Assembly (NCBI GenBank): GCA_963556145.1
Contig: OY744468.1
Span: 3,472,001 to 3,536,000 of the forward strand
Source: Hygrocybe punicea
Lineage: Eukaryota; Basidiomycota; Agaricomycetes; Agaricales; Hygrophoraceae
DNA: 64,000 nt
Reading direction: 5' to 3'
The notes under the pieces were generated by a model. That model had not been told where the DNA came from. It saw only the letters and a list, made by a program, of their open reading frames with translations, and searched no databases. Within the stretch, counting starts at the first letter, position 1; each line of letters opens with the position of its first letter. This document shows, in pieces, positions 33,088-43,857 of this stretch. Position numbers and translations under genes: made by a program.

Positions 33088-34149
33088 ATGGACAATGATG
33101 ACAGTCAACTCGCCAATGCTACAAATGTATGTTCAAATTTTACGATGTATGCTGTGTTTCATTACATTTGCAGATTTCGAATATCAATGTAGTTCATAAT
33201 GACTCACCAAATTGCTGGAAACTTACACGGCCGAGTACTGATACCACCGAGCATGAAGAACTTGTCTTAAGCTTACAGGCGATATTGGTGGCCAAAGACC
33301 TACCACCAATCACCAGCAGGTATATTGTTCCATCACATAAATCGTAAACAATTGATATACATATATTTTCCAGACCACCCGAACGTCGAACACCATTTCT
33401 TCGTCAGAGCATCCTTATAGCAGGTCTCAACATACCACTGTTCGAATCGTACCTTGACAACCTCTGCATCTTACATCAGAAACTGGCCCGTACTTTCCCA
33501 GAACGTGCAATGCTGGACTTCACGTCATCCACCTATATCGAATACACTGCATTATCTATTGGCACCCGATACTTCACTGATCGCCGACATGACAATGTTT
33601 CATACCATATTCCATTTGAACACAACGTCGATCCCAAAGGTATCCTGTCATCCATGAGCAATACTCGATACTTCCATGGGACGGATAATGAGGTCCTTTA
33701 TTTCAAGTTAACATCAGATGGAGGCCGGCATTGGTGAGTGCTCAGCACAACAATAGTTTGACCATTGATAATGATATAGATGACAGCTTTGTACCTGCCA
33801 GTCCAACTTGCTTCAGGATTGGTGACATTGTAGAAGTCCAGATGACGGTATCGGCAGTTTCAGTCAAGAACGACAAATTTAAGATGATACTCAATCTGCG
33901 CTCATTAGCGCTGGTCAACAGCGAGTTTACTGAGGTACCAGACATATCTAATAATTCAATGAATAATAACTAATGTACATCCAGAATGCAACGATAGGTC
34001 GAATGAAGGCACCTCATCCTGCTCTCAATACAATGACCAGGATTAATATCAAACGTAATGTGGGTTATGTCCAGTTGACAGATGATGGTGAAGATGTCAT
34101 AGAAACCCGAAGACGTTTGACAAACCTCAGGATGAATGAAACCGATTGA
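33088..34149 (+). CDS. Hypothetical protein, paralogue of the 48.5-kb gene
   Basis: The start is MDNDDSQLANATN, followed by an intron ending near 33174, an exon ISNINVVHNDSPNCW to LPPITSR, a second intron, then PPERRTPFLRQSILIAGLN to RYFHGTDNEVLYFKL. A further short gap leads to FRIGDIVEVQMTVSAVSVK, and the last exon ends RRLTNLRMNETD. It aligns along its length with the 48.5-kb gene (FLRQHVTLTGLN, VDPHGVLASVDQSQYFHTT, FVPGMVVDLRLSFHAF). No catalytic motif is seen. The junction after DGGRHW is uncertain, because the obvious GTGAGT donor leaves a very short intron in frame; this could mark decay. Confidence 0.6.
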
Positions 34150-34419
34150 CATCCATTATCATTACGTCGTACACTCACATGTTTGCAATCACACATCATA
34201 ATCCATGAATACCAATTTTATATGATATTATTTTCTGCAATACGCTCACAAGTGAAATAACAACACAAATGGTTTCAAGAAGTGACTAGATAACTGAGTA
34301 TTATTTAATTATATAAAGTCCTCATCAGTTTCCTGTTTGCATTATTAATATATTCAAAGCACACGTTAAATTTTAATACATCGCAAAAATGTTTGATATG
34401 TTGTTTATACAATGGTTTG

Positions 34420-35130
34420 TGCAAGGGCAATGCTGCAGATTCATGCTGGGACATCTGTTGAACGCTTATCAAACGGTGTTAGAACCGGCCTGTTCACACA
34501 ATTATTCACTGTTTGCATTATCAACAATTCCAATGCACATATTAAATCTTGCTACATCACAGATACATCCAGTATATTGTTCGTACAATTGTTTCAGCAA
34601 ATGCAATGCTGCAGGGTAATCCTGAGACAGCTGCCAAACACTTGTCGAACAGTGTTCGGCCTGTTCGACAAGTATTCTCTATTTGCATTATTAATAATTC
34701 TAATGCACATAGTACATGTAGCTACATCACAGATACATCCAGTATGTTGCTTATACAATTGTTTCTGTGAGGACAATGCCCCGGATCAAAGCTGGGACAC
34801 CTGCCGAACACTTGTCGAACAGTGTTCGACCTGTTCGACAAGTACCCACTGCTTGAATTGTTAGTAATTCTAATACTCATTGTACTTGTAGCTACATCAC
34901 AGATACATTGAATACAATGTTCATACAATTGTTTGTGACAAGGCAATGCTGCAGATTGAAACTGGGACACTGGCCGAACACTTGTCGAACACTGTTCAGC
35001 CTGTTCGACAAGTACCCACTGCTTGCATTATTAGTAATTCTACTACACATTGTACTTGTAGCTATATCACAGATACACCGAATACATTGTTCTTATAATT
35101 GTTTTGGCAAAATCAATGCCTCAGATTCAA
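34420..35130 (+). repeat. 171-bp tandem repeats with self-complementary core
   Basis: Four imperfect units begin near 34457, 34632, 34803 and 34973. Each has a core ACTTGTCGAACAGTGTTC, then CCTGTTCGACAAGT, which can pair as a hairpin, plus ATTCTAAT, GCTACATCACAGATACA and ATACAATTGTTT blocks. No coding signal is consistent across units. Confidence 0.85.
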
Positions 35131-35379
35131 GGTGCACACACATAATTCCAATGCATCCAGCAAAATATACGTATCTGCAGACACACATTTCACATATGGT
35201 TCATCCTGTGTCTACCACACAGAAAATATACCCAGGAAACTCATTGAACACTGAACACTGTTCAGCCCATTCACCTCATCTATATTTCAAAAGGTGCACA
35301 TTACACTACCAATGCAGTCCGTTATGTCAATAAAGCTGTCAAGCAAAGACGTTGCAACACTACCTATTCCAAAATTGGC

Positions 35380-35570
35380 AACTGTAATCTGGGAACCTGT
35401 GATCAAGCCGCCTTATTGTTCTTGCTTATTGGGACACCAAATTCTCACAGTTACAAAGTCAGCAGTCACACGGTTTCAAAACTATTCCCAGGGCTTCAAA
35501 ATTGTTCCCACAGTTTGCAAAGATTGTTCCCACGGCTTGGCAAATTAGAGTCTGACCCTGAGTTGAAAAA
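35380..35570 (+). repeat. Short imperfect tandem repeats, about 25 bp
   Basis: Variants of GGCTTCAAAATTGTTCCCAC recur three to four times, separated by CAGTTTGCAAAG-like steps. It is a small low-complexity tract between the 171-bp array and the truncated minus-strand gene. Confidence 0.5.
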
Positions 35571-35635
35571 TCCACCGTATAGAACGATTCCCTTATAGGG
35601 ACTCGTAATATATCCACAATAAAATGAGTTACTCA

Positions 35636-37155
35636 CGAGGAATAGTTGTCCACTAGATATCCTTCAGAAGGTGAATGATGGGCAAGTGGAAATTCAATAG
35701 TCCCATTGTTCAAATCAAGAGAATAGCCTTTATCTATGTAAAATATCAGCTATGGTGACACAAAACATCTATAATGTTCACCTTTGGTGCTTCCTTTGTA
35801 TGTCATACTGGGCATTTCAGATGTTTGAATAGCCTGCTCACATGCATCCATAACATCTTTTGGCATAGCACTTTGAAAAATAGCCCAGGTAAGCCCAAAC
35901 ACTCCCAATATGCGTCTATCTTTATCTTCCTGTACCGTTCTTGCCATGTTTTTCTGTTTAATGTTGTTAACAATGCCGTAGAAGCGCATGTGCCATGGTC
36001 CAGCATTTTGGCCAAATTGTATCATCTGTCCTGCATGATATGGCTATTTAAATAAACTGGTAGGAGGTCACTGTGAATACTAATATATTGTGTGATACAA
36101 AACTACACTACTCACCTGGTAGGAGGTCACTGTGAATACTGAGGATACACAGTGAGCTCCCCACCAGGTTTGACCGCTTTGGGACAAACAGGTACAAACA
36201 ATCAGCCACAATCTTCGAAATCTACTAAGTCCATACTCTCTTATGGTAGAATGGCTCATCACAACCTAACAATGGCTTGACAATTGTGAGATGACTATTT
36301 CCAACAAAATATGATTTTAACCACATACTCGAACGGTCCTTCTGTCATTTGCTGCTTCTTTGACAATGTTGGAAACATATGACAGAACATCAAGTTCGCC
36401 AGCCCCAATACTCCTCAGCACTATGAGTTGAACACTATCTATAGCATAAAGTCAATATAGATAAAAATGTAGATAATAGTTCTCACCAGTTTCATCAACA
36501 AAAATAGCATTCTCCCATGGTTGAACAACAATCCAGCTATCATCAGCAGGTACAGCAAAATATTTCTCTCCATGTGTCAATAGATGCTCGTTTCCATAGT
36601 CAATTAATGTCATGCGTGTACCAATATTGACTGCATCATCAACTTTGCGAACAATGCGGTAGTTTGTGATATCGATAGAATTTTTCTGCGTCAGCTGAAG
36701 GCCATTTACCTACATTCACCATATAACAGCATGCTACCAGAAAAAATGGCCGATAATATGGTAATAAACATACCAGGTTTCGTTTGGTTGTTTGCTGATT
36801 CAGACGCTCAGTGTTTGTGATCTTTTGGTAGATATCCAACGCTTCAATAAAAGGTATGGTGTGGCTTGCTTTGACTCGGCCACTCCACTGCCGCAATTGA
36901 TTGTACTACAGCAATTCAGCAAGGGTTCCAGTACATTGAGATACTCACATCGTTAATTGCTATGCCTGTAGCCTGTGCTATCTGGTACACCAGGGGCCAA
37001 AAATCCTCAGGAATTGTACCCTTTTGCAAGGAGTCCATGACACTGCTGTACTCCGACAAGGTCTCAAAAACTATAGCTGTCTGATAGAGTCAATGTCTAG
37101 TAATCCAGTATGAACAGACTTACAGTGTATATACCTATCCATGTCGGATAGAAGT
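35636..37155 (-). CDS. Multi-exon hypothetical protein, 3' end apparently missing
   Basis: Reading minus, exons give TAIVFETLSEYSSVMDSL, PEDFWPLVYQIAQATGIAIN, WSGRVKASHTIPFIEALDIY, QLTQKNSIDITNYRIVRKVD, TRMTLIDYGNEHLLTHGEKY, WIVVQPWENAIFVDE, VQLIVLRSIGAGELDVLSYV, a variable middle, and MIQFGQNAGPWHMRFYGIVN with MARTVQEDKDRRILGVFGLT and KDVMDACEQAIQTSEMP. Introns are about 50-65 nt with GT-AG ends. After YLVDNYSS a GT donor at about 35636 leads into repeat sequence with no clear last exon, so the gene looks truncated. The C-terminal part resembles a repeated Agaricomycete hypothetical family by recollection. Function is unknown. Confidence 0.5.
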
Positions 37156-37299
37156 TGAACTACTGAAACAGTATACAGATATGACAGCCAATGACCCAGT
37201 TCAGACGAGATGGCGATACAAAATGTAGAGTCAAAGTAATCACGAGCCACGTCACATTATCATGTTGAATGTGTGTGTATTTTCATTGTACCGCGCTTC

Positions 37300-38300
37300 A
37301 ATAAATGTATCCGCCACTCTTTTACACGGTCAGTATGCTCATCCCAGCCCGTTGTCGCCCACCCCCAGCCTGTATGGACCGCCCGCACCCCGTTTCTGGT
37401 GAATACGAGATTTCGGGCGGTCTTAGGACGTCGCGTTCCTGCTGTGTGCCCAACCAGCCCAACCAGCACCCCTTACACTGTTTCACACCGAAAACACACC
37501 CGTTCACGCGGTAGTCGACCACCTCCGGGTCGTATGGACCCTGCGTACCTAGTTTCCGCTGAATACTAGAGGTTGGGGGGTCCCAGGACCTCGCATTCCG
37601 GCTCTGTGCACGCCCAGCACCCCCCATACATTTTCACACCGATAACACCCCCCCTGCCGCGCGGTTTTCGACCACCCATCGCACGTATTGACTCCCCGCA
37701 CCTCGTTTCCAGTGCTAACGACAGGTCGTGGGGTCTCAGGACCTTCCGTTCCCACTCTGTGTGTGCCCAGCACCCCCCACACATTTTCACACCGAGAACA
37801 CCCCCTGCCACGCGGTTTTCGACTATCCACGGCAAGTATTCACCCCCTGCACCTCGTTTCCATTGCTAGCGACAGGTCGGGTGGTCTCAGGGCCTCGCGT
37901 TCTGGCTCTGTGTGCGCCCAGCTCCCCCCCACACATTTTCACACCGAAAACACCCCCTGCCACGCGGTTTTCGACCATCCACGGCACGTATTGACCCCCC
38001 GGCACCTCGTTTCCAGTGCAAAAGAGGGGTTGGGCGGTCTCAGGACCTTCCGGTCCCGCGCAGTGCCCACCCAGCAACCTGCACACATTTTCACACCGAA
38101 AACACCCCCTGCCATGGGGTTTCCGCCCCCCCAGCGTGTATGCGCCCCCCCGTCGTTTCCGGTGAAAACGAGCAATCCAGAACCTCCCGTTCCGGCTCAG
38201 TGCACGATCAGCGCCCCACATTTCTTGACGCGGGAAAGACCCCCCTGACAGACGGCTTGCGATCATCCCCAGTGTGTATATGAACCCCAAATCTTTTAAC
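37300..38300 (+). repeat. 152-bp GC-rich minisatellite
   Basis: The landmark TTTCACACCGAAAACACCCC recurs near 37475, 37629, 37782, 37935 and 38087, about 152 bp apart, each with GGTCTCAGGACC, CGCGGTTTTCGACCA and CCTCGTTTCC blocks. The units decay toward 38.5 kb. Several proline-rich frames cross it on both strands; they follow the repeat and are not supported as genes. A related, inverted set lies at 49.72-50.05 kb. Confidence 0.85.
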
Positions 38301-39190
38301 AACCAGGACACCCTCACACGTGCCGTTTTCGGCCACCCCCGATCAGTATAAACCCCCCGCATTTCGTTCACATTGACAGCAAGAGACCGGTGCTCACAGG
38401 ACCACACATCTCCGCCATCTCGCCCACCTAACCCTTCCCCCACCCCTTCCCCCACCCTTTATCGCCCCCTCCCGCCCCGGTTTCGAACACCCCTGGCTCG
38501 TATGGAACAATCTCACTGCGTTTCCATGGAAAACGATATCTGGGGTCTCAGGTGTGTGTATACTCGCCATGTGCTCCACCAACCGTGTACCCACTCCCTT
38601 TCGCAGCTAGGGTGCGCCCTCCTGCCCTGTTTTTGACCACCCTGGACTCCTACCGGTGCCAGACACTTCCAGTGCACCACTGTTACATAGACCAGTGTCC
38701 CATATACATACTTTTGGCTGGCTGTATGTATGGTAGGTCTACGACCCGGTGCTACAGGGTACTGTGGCCATCCAGTGTGTTTACACCTGGGTTCTGCCAC
38801 TGTACCTGCATGTACTGGTGAATAGACACGCCAGAAACATGCACCCCCTTCTTTTATCATGTGTATATAACATCCATATAGCGATGCCATGGTGGTAAGG
38901 TAAAGTTCACATGGCATGATGTGTCTATCGCAATTGGACAGCCTGTGTAGCTATTCCTGAAACTATGGTGGTCTCCCTACTATCACCACTGACATCGGCT
39001 GGCAGTTCCACCACTGGCATGGAATGAAATGGGTACATAGATCCATGTGTCTACCTGGATGGTGGTACATCTGAGCTCTACCTGGTTGCAGCTGGAAAAT
39101 GCAGGCGACAGCCACGAAAAATGGGGTGATGGTATTATTTCATATATAGGTCCATACACATGGTATTCAATGAATGATACCAGTACATGT
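38300..39190. other. Degenerate C-rich spacer, no gene supported
   Basis: The sequence passes from decayed minisatellite units into mixed unique sequence with CA/GT-rich stretches. No frame with convincing coding character is present. Confidence 0.5.
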
Positions 39191-39198
39191 CCTTGCAT

Positions 39199-40570
39199 TA
39201 GTGTTGCCGTAGTTCGGTTCCGAACCTAGCCGAACCCGGTTCAAACCCCGAACCGAACCCGAGGTTCAGTCTAAGTTCAGCCAAGTGCTGAACCGGACCG
39301 CGGGTTCAGTTCCGGGTTTCAAGGCCCGCCGGATTTCCTGAACGGCTCCAAACCGCGTCCAAACCGCGAACGCAGCTATTTTTACGGTATTTATTTCATT
39401 TGTTTTTCGTATTTCTTGACTTACTATTTCGTGTTAAATGGTATCATGTGACCGGCCGTGACCGTGTAGCTTTCACGCAACACAACATCAACACGCAACA
39501 CAACATCAACACTCAACGCGAAGGTCAGTTTCAAGCTTTTCTTAACTTTACTAATGTCATTTGCGACAGGGAACTCGACCGCGACCACGTCGCGGCCACA
39601 CCCATCTTGGCACAAGATGGATGCCAACGCCAACCCAATGCCAACGGATGCGCGACAGCTGCAACACCACCACCACCACCACCACCACCACCAGCGGCGG
39701 CAACAGAAATGGGAACGGCTATGGCAACCAGGCAACGACGATGGCAACGGCCAGCAGCAGCAGCAACAGCAGAAGCAGCAGCAGCAGCAATAGAAGCAGC
39801 AGCACTGGCAGCAACGGCAGCAGCAACAGAAGCAGCAGCGCCGGCAGCAACGGATGCGCGACAGCTGCAACACCACCACCACCACCACCACCACTACCAC
39901 CAGCAGCGGCAACAACAACGGCAACGACAACCACGACGGCCAGCAGCAGCAGCAGCAGCAACGGCCACGACAGCAGTGGCAGCAGTGGCAGCAGCAACGG
40001 CGACGGCAGCAGGAGCAGCGCCGGCAGCGGCAGCAACGACGGCAGCAACGACGGCAGCAACGACGGCAGCAACGACGGCAGCAGTGACGGCAGCAGCAGC
40101 AACAGCGGCAACAGCGGCAACGGTGGCAACAGCAGCAACGCCACGGCAATGGCAGCAACGCCACGGCAATGGCAGCAGCAGCAACAGCAGCAACAGCAGC
40201 AATGGCAGCAACGGCAGCGGCAGCAGCAGCAGCAGCAACAACGCCAACGGCCGCAGCAACAGCAGCAACGCGACGGCAGCAGCAGCAGCAGCAGCAGCAC
40301 CGGACGGCTCCCCCGCAGCCCAACTACCTCGCGAAGTGTAGCGCCGTATCAATTGATACGTGCCTGCCATTCGCGAGGAGAACGGAGCTCACGGGGTGAG
40401 CCAACCTCGGTCTGGGTTCAGACGCGGTCTGAACCCAGACCGAACGCGGCGAGACGGTTCAATGCCGTCCGGGTCCAGGTTTGGCCATGCGCCAAACCGG
40501 ACCCGAAGTTCAGTTCGCGGTTCCGCCAAAAAGGCTCGGAACCGGACCGAACTGAACTTTGGCAACACTA
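39199..40570. mobile_element. hAT-like non-autonomous element with 8-bp TSD
   Basis: The element starts TAGTGTTGCC and ends GGCAACACTA and is flanked on both sides by CCTTGCAT (39191-39198 and 40571-40578), a perfect 8-bp target duplication. Subterminal regions of 150-200 bp are packed with GGTTC and GAACC motifs, including GAACCGAACCCGAGGTTC. Eight-base TSDs and short TIRs fit the hAT superfamily. There is no transposase. The interior is a GC-rich triplet-repeat tract. Perfect TSDs suggest recent insertion. Confidence 0.9.
39640..40310 (+). repeat. CAG/CAA/GGC and CCA triplet-repeat tract inside the hAT-like element
   Basis: Imperfect trinucleotide repeats (CAGCAG, CAACGG, CCACCA) leave several frames open on both strands, which read poly-Ala, poly-Gln, Ser-Gly-Asn or Cys-rich. 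Two CCACCA runs each follow a GGATGCGCGACAGCTGCAAC segment (39645 and 39850), so part of the tract is a direct duplication. Coding is not supported. Confidence 0.85.
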
Positions 40571-40762
40571 CCTTGCATTGGATTTGAAACTACAGGTACA
40601 TACAGTGACAGCAACCCCAGCGATACAGCTACACAGGTACACAGCAATAGCACAGTCAGTGCAGGGAGAATCAACGATACTAGTACACCCAGCAATCAGA
40701 GAGTCAGCGATACTGTTACATAGCATGATCGGAGAGTTGACGACATATTTTGGCAGGCCATT

Positions 40763-41990
40763 TCAGTCACAAGTGCCGAGGATAATCACTGCCTGGACAT
40801 TCAGCGATAGCTGCCTATTGCTGGATGTCTTCTTCCTGTATGTATTTGCTGAATACAGGATGGTCGCTAGAGACTTTGCAGGTATTTCGCCCTCGAAAAT
40901 AGGCAGGTTCATGAACGATGGCAGATTTTTCCCGATATCGAATTCAACATTACGGGCATCGAAAGCTGGAACTGGCAGACACAGTGTGATGTTGCACAGG
41001 CGAATTATTGGTTTCATATGGATCAACACCTACCATGGTCTGAACAATTGAGAGCCCGACCTGATACAGATACTGCCTGCATGACTGGACTTCGGACCCT
41101 GTTAAAGATGTTCTTGCTAGGCGAAGACTGTGGTGATATGTCGTCCATTGCACCTACAGATGGACAGTGAGTCGTATACCATACATATATGGACATGCCT
41201 ACGATCATTATCGTACTTCGTCTGGAAGTTTATTGCATCATATGCGATCTGAAATGGCAGCAGATATTTGAAATGAGTGTGGTATAGTACTATGTCACCA
41301 GTGACTTGCCTGGCCTGCGAGATGATCACATCCAAATGCCATACAAAAAAATGAGCATGCTCTTTCCCACTCAACTGCATGCAATATCCCACTGATATAC
41401 TTCAATAGCCCACTGGTCCCTATCTTCTTCGGCTGGTAAATGTGTGACTCATTAACGATAGCTGTGGACACAAATATAGCGATGCTGTTCAGATTTTCAT
41501 GGAGAGCCAAGTAGCTGTTGTCGACAGGTCGGAGAGTGACAAGATCTGGACTGCATCGTGAAGGATTGATATATTGACCAGACCGAACGAGAGTTAGTGC
41601 ATTGATAGCCATTCTGGAAGACAATTAGGCTATCAAGAAGTAACCAGCATATGAAATGGCACATACTCTCCATCCAGATCGGACATCGCTGGTATGACAA
41701 GACTAAGCAAAAATTGACCTTCTCCAGGGATATCGGACGATGGAATGACCTCTCCCAACCTACCCACAGTGGAATAAGTCATACCCATTGAAGACAGTGA
41801 GTGGATGGCATACTTTAAATTAGGTAGATCTGTATAGGTGTTTTCCAATAAGTCATCGTAAAAGTCATGTTTAGATCCCATCCGACTGATTGTACGAGCG
41901 ACTTCACATATATCAGGCCATTTATTGGAGCTGTCAGTGATAGATAAATGCACAGTGTCGGGCAATACATAGGATTGAGATGGAGGTAAA
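40763..41990 (-). pseudogene. Decayed paralogue of the 30.2-32.2 kb gene
   Basis: Pieces on the minus strand match that gene in order: ENTYTDLPNLKYAIHSLSS; LTLVRSGQYINPSRCSPD (against VTFVRSGKYLNLSRDDP); VEWERACSFFCMAFG (against GEWERYVGAIGMVTG); and PAFDARNVEFDI to RQLSLNVQAVIILG (against PIYDARKVKTDF to KSISLNVQWVMVLG). Frames are interrupted and splice sites are not consistent. Its 5' side is joined in frame to a Helitron-type N-terminus. Confidence 0.7.
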
Positions 41991-43318
41991 GGAGGAAATT
42001 CTTCTTTGTCTCTGTAGGACTGTGCTGCAATTTGATTTTGCTGTTTGTATTTGTCAGGATTATTGTGACGAAAATTTTGAACTGGTTTTTGATTAAAAAG
42101 TATATATTTCTCTGAATTATCAGATGAATATCTTTGAACAGCGGCGAGGTTTTGTTGTTGACATCTCTCTGGATGTTCCAAGCAATATTTTTGAACTGCT
42201 ACAAGATTCTGTTGCTGGTATTTATGTGGATGTTCTGATTTATATCTGTTCACAGCTGCAATATTTTGTTGCTGATATTGTTCAGGATGTTCCAATTTAT
42301 ATCTTTGAACAGCTGCATTATTTTGTTGCTGATGTTGCTCAGGATGTTCCAATTTATATCTTTGAACAGCTGCATTATTTTGTTGCTGATGTTTTTCTGG
42401 GTTTTCCAAGTTGTATCTTTGAACAGCTGCAATATTTTTTCGGTGATGCTTCTCAGGATGTTCCAAGTTATGTCTTTGAACAGCTGCAAGATTTTGTTGC
42501 TGATGCTTCACAACATTATTTTTATTGTATTTTTGAACAGCGAAAAGATTCTGCTGGTAATATTTGTCAATGTTTTTATTGTGTGATCGTTTTACAGCTT
42601 CAATGTTAGCTGTACTCTTTTTGGTCAGTATCTCTAGCTCATCTGTAAACTCAAATACTGAAACATAAGAAGAACAGTCAATGCACTTGTGATTTACAAT
42701 TTCAGTTTGAATTTCTGCATGTTTCATTTTTGCTGGCAAATAAATGGAAACACACGCAGCAATGAATTTAAGATTTGCAATGGTTAATTTGTCAACTAAA
42801 ATTGCTAGTGAAATGTCCAATACTATAAGAAAATCATTAAAAAAATTCTGAAGAGTCATATCTTGCTTGGATATGTATGATTTAAATGTATAAGATCCTG
42901 TTTTCCCTTGATGAAGTGGAAAAGATTTTAATCCAAGTTCTGATATGGTAAAAACAGGTTTTTTGCCACCACCCACATATGTCCTAGATATATGATTGTT
43001 GTTATCAATATTGTGAGATGATATGGCCATATCATGGAAGTCAAATGGCTTTGCTGCTTTGCTCAGCAATAATATCCAAGTAACAAAATGCCAGGCTATG
43101 GTCCCTATACCAAACCATAATATAGTATACTGCAAGAATAGTATAGTTGACATAAAATACCCTGACTGAGATAACAAAGAACCTATCATTGCTTTGCATT
43201 GACCAGACAGGGATAATGATGCATTCAACTGTTTGAACAGAGAAAACGACCCACCCAACTGTCTGGGCTGTGAAAACGACACGCCCAACTGTCTGGGCAG
43301 AGAAAATGACACACCCAA
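41633..43318 (-). CDS. Chimeric ORF: Helitron N-terminal module fused to host-gene fragment
   Basis: 561 codons are open. The N-terminus has 10-residue repeats (QLGVSFSLPR type) and hydrophobic spans (FMSTILFLQYTILWFGIG). Then come YVGGGKKPVF, DKLTIANLKFIAACVSIYL, CIDCSSYVSVFEF and nine 19-residue repeats (KHQQQNNAAVQRYKLEHPE type) ending SYRDKEEFPPLPPS. This is the A1 order up to the DUF6570 region. There the sequence changes to WPDICEVARTISRMGSKHDF and SDIPGEGQFLLSLVIPAMSD, which match the host-type pseudogene downstream. The DUF6570, Rep and helicase parts are absent. It is either gene capture or a recombination junction; expression is unknown. The frame may start further upstream, since DWFNISCQTLF precedes the first Met in frame. 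Confidence 0.7.
   Translation of the reverse strand: MGVSFSLPRQLGVSFSQPRQLGGSFSLFKQLNASLSLSGQCKAMIGSLLSQSGYFMSTILFLQYTILWFGIGTIAWHFVTWILLLSKAAKPFDFHDMAISSHNIDNNNHISRTYVGGGKKPVFTISELGLKSFPLHQGKTGSYTFKSYISKQDMTLQNFFNDFLIVLDISLAILVDKLTIANLKFIAACVSIYLPAKMKHAEIQTEIVNHKCIDCSSYVSVFEFTDELEILTKKSTANIEAVKRSHNKNIDKYYQQNLFAVQKYNKNNVVKHQQQNLAAVQRHNLEHPEKHHRKNIAAVQRYNLENPEKHQQQNNAAVQRYKLEHPEQHQQQNNAAVQRYKLEHPEQYQQQNIAAVNRYKSEHPHKYQQQNLVAVQKYCLEHPERCQQQNLAAVQRYSSDNSEKYILFNQKPVQNFRHNNPDKYKQQNQIAAQSYRDKEEFPPLPPSQSYVLPDTVHLSITDSSNKWPDICEVARTISRMGSKHDFYDDLLENTYTDLPNLKYAIHSLSSMGMTYSTVGRLGEVIPSSDIPGEGQFLLSLVIPAMSDLDGEYVPFHMLVTS
42015..42590 (-). repeat. 57-bp (19-aa) coding tandem repeats, second array
   Basis: Nine to ten units share the 19-residue period and the AVQ-aromatic core of the A1 array but are Gln-rich (QQQN). 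Frame is kept throughout despite DNA divergence from A1. Confidence 0.88.
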
Positions 43319-43340
43319 CTGTCTGGGCAGGGGGAAAAGT
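43225..43340 (-). repeat. 30-bp tandem repeats at start of chimeric ORF
   Basis: Three to four units of CCCAACTGTCTGGGCAGAGA plus a variable AAAACGACA part encode a decapeptide repeat (QLGVSFSLPR). Confidence 0.8.
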
Positions 43341-43404
43341 GTCTGGCAACTAATATTAAACCAATCTGCTAAACACGGTGAAGTACTTAGTATATTCAGT
43401 AGAT

Positions 43405-43674
43405 CTAGAGGTAGTTAGATTTACTGACTGAATCCCTCCCAAAGCAATTGGCTAACCCCATAAACATTTTTACTGGTTTTTCCATCGATGTGAGCTTCAG
43501 CAGACAACCGCTGACATAAATCAAATTAGTAATGGAAATATGTTGAATCCCAATATAAATAGGACCTGTGGGTGATTCAATTGTAATAGAATGGTCAGCA
43601 ACACAAGTAGCAGTAGGATAAAGCTTTTGAACGTCATAGGGATGTAGTTCGAGTTGAGAAAAAAGGTTTTTCAA
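43405..43674 (-). CDS. Small hypothetical ORF upstream of the chimeric ORF
   Basis: 89 codons starting MKNLFSQLELHPYDVQK, with mixed hydrophobic beta-like sequence (SPTGPIYIGIQHISITNL) and two Cys. It could be a displaced part of the Helitron N-terminal ectodomain or an exon of an unknown gene. No homology within the window is convincing. Low confidence. Confidence 0.25.
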   Translation of the reverse strand: MKNLFSQLELHPYDVQKLYPTATCVADHSITIESPTGPIYIGIQHISITNLIYVSGCLLKLTSMEKPVKMFMGLANCFGRDSVSKSNYL

Positions 43675-43857
43675 CCTTATTACATAATGAATTATTAATT
43701 GTACTTAATTGTACGTTTTGAGTAATAACTTCAACAAGTTGTTTTGAGCTGCAGCTTGACAAGTTGACCTACATAAGTCACTGGGTGATTTACTTGCTTG
43801 GATACATTACAAAGAGCAAATAGGGGACTGGGACATATATTTGATGCAAAATTTTTT

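Noticed and set aside
37273..38455. Pro-, Thr- and His-rich frames on both strands
   Set aside because: They follow the 152-bp minisatellite; no frame is favoured and unit length changes shift the frames.
39400..41051. Long open frames rich in Ala, Gln, Ser-Gly-Asn or Cys across the hAT-like element
   Set aside because: All frames on both strands are open because of triplet repeats; they cross element limits and have no conserved non-repeat part.
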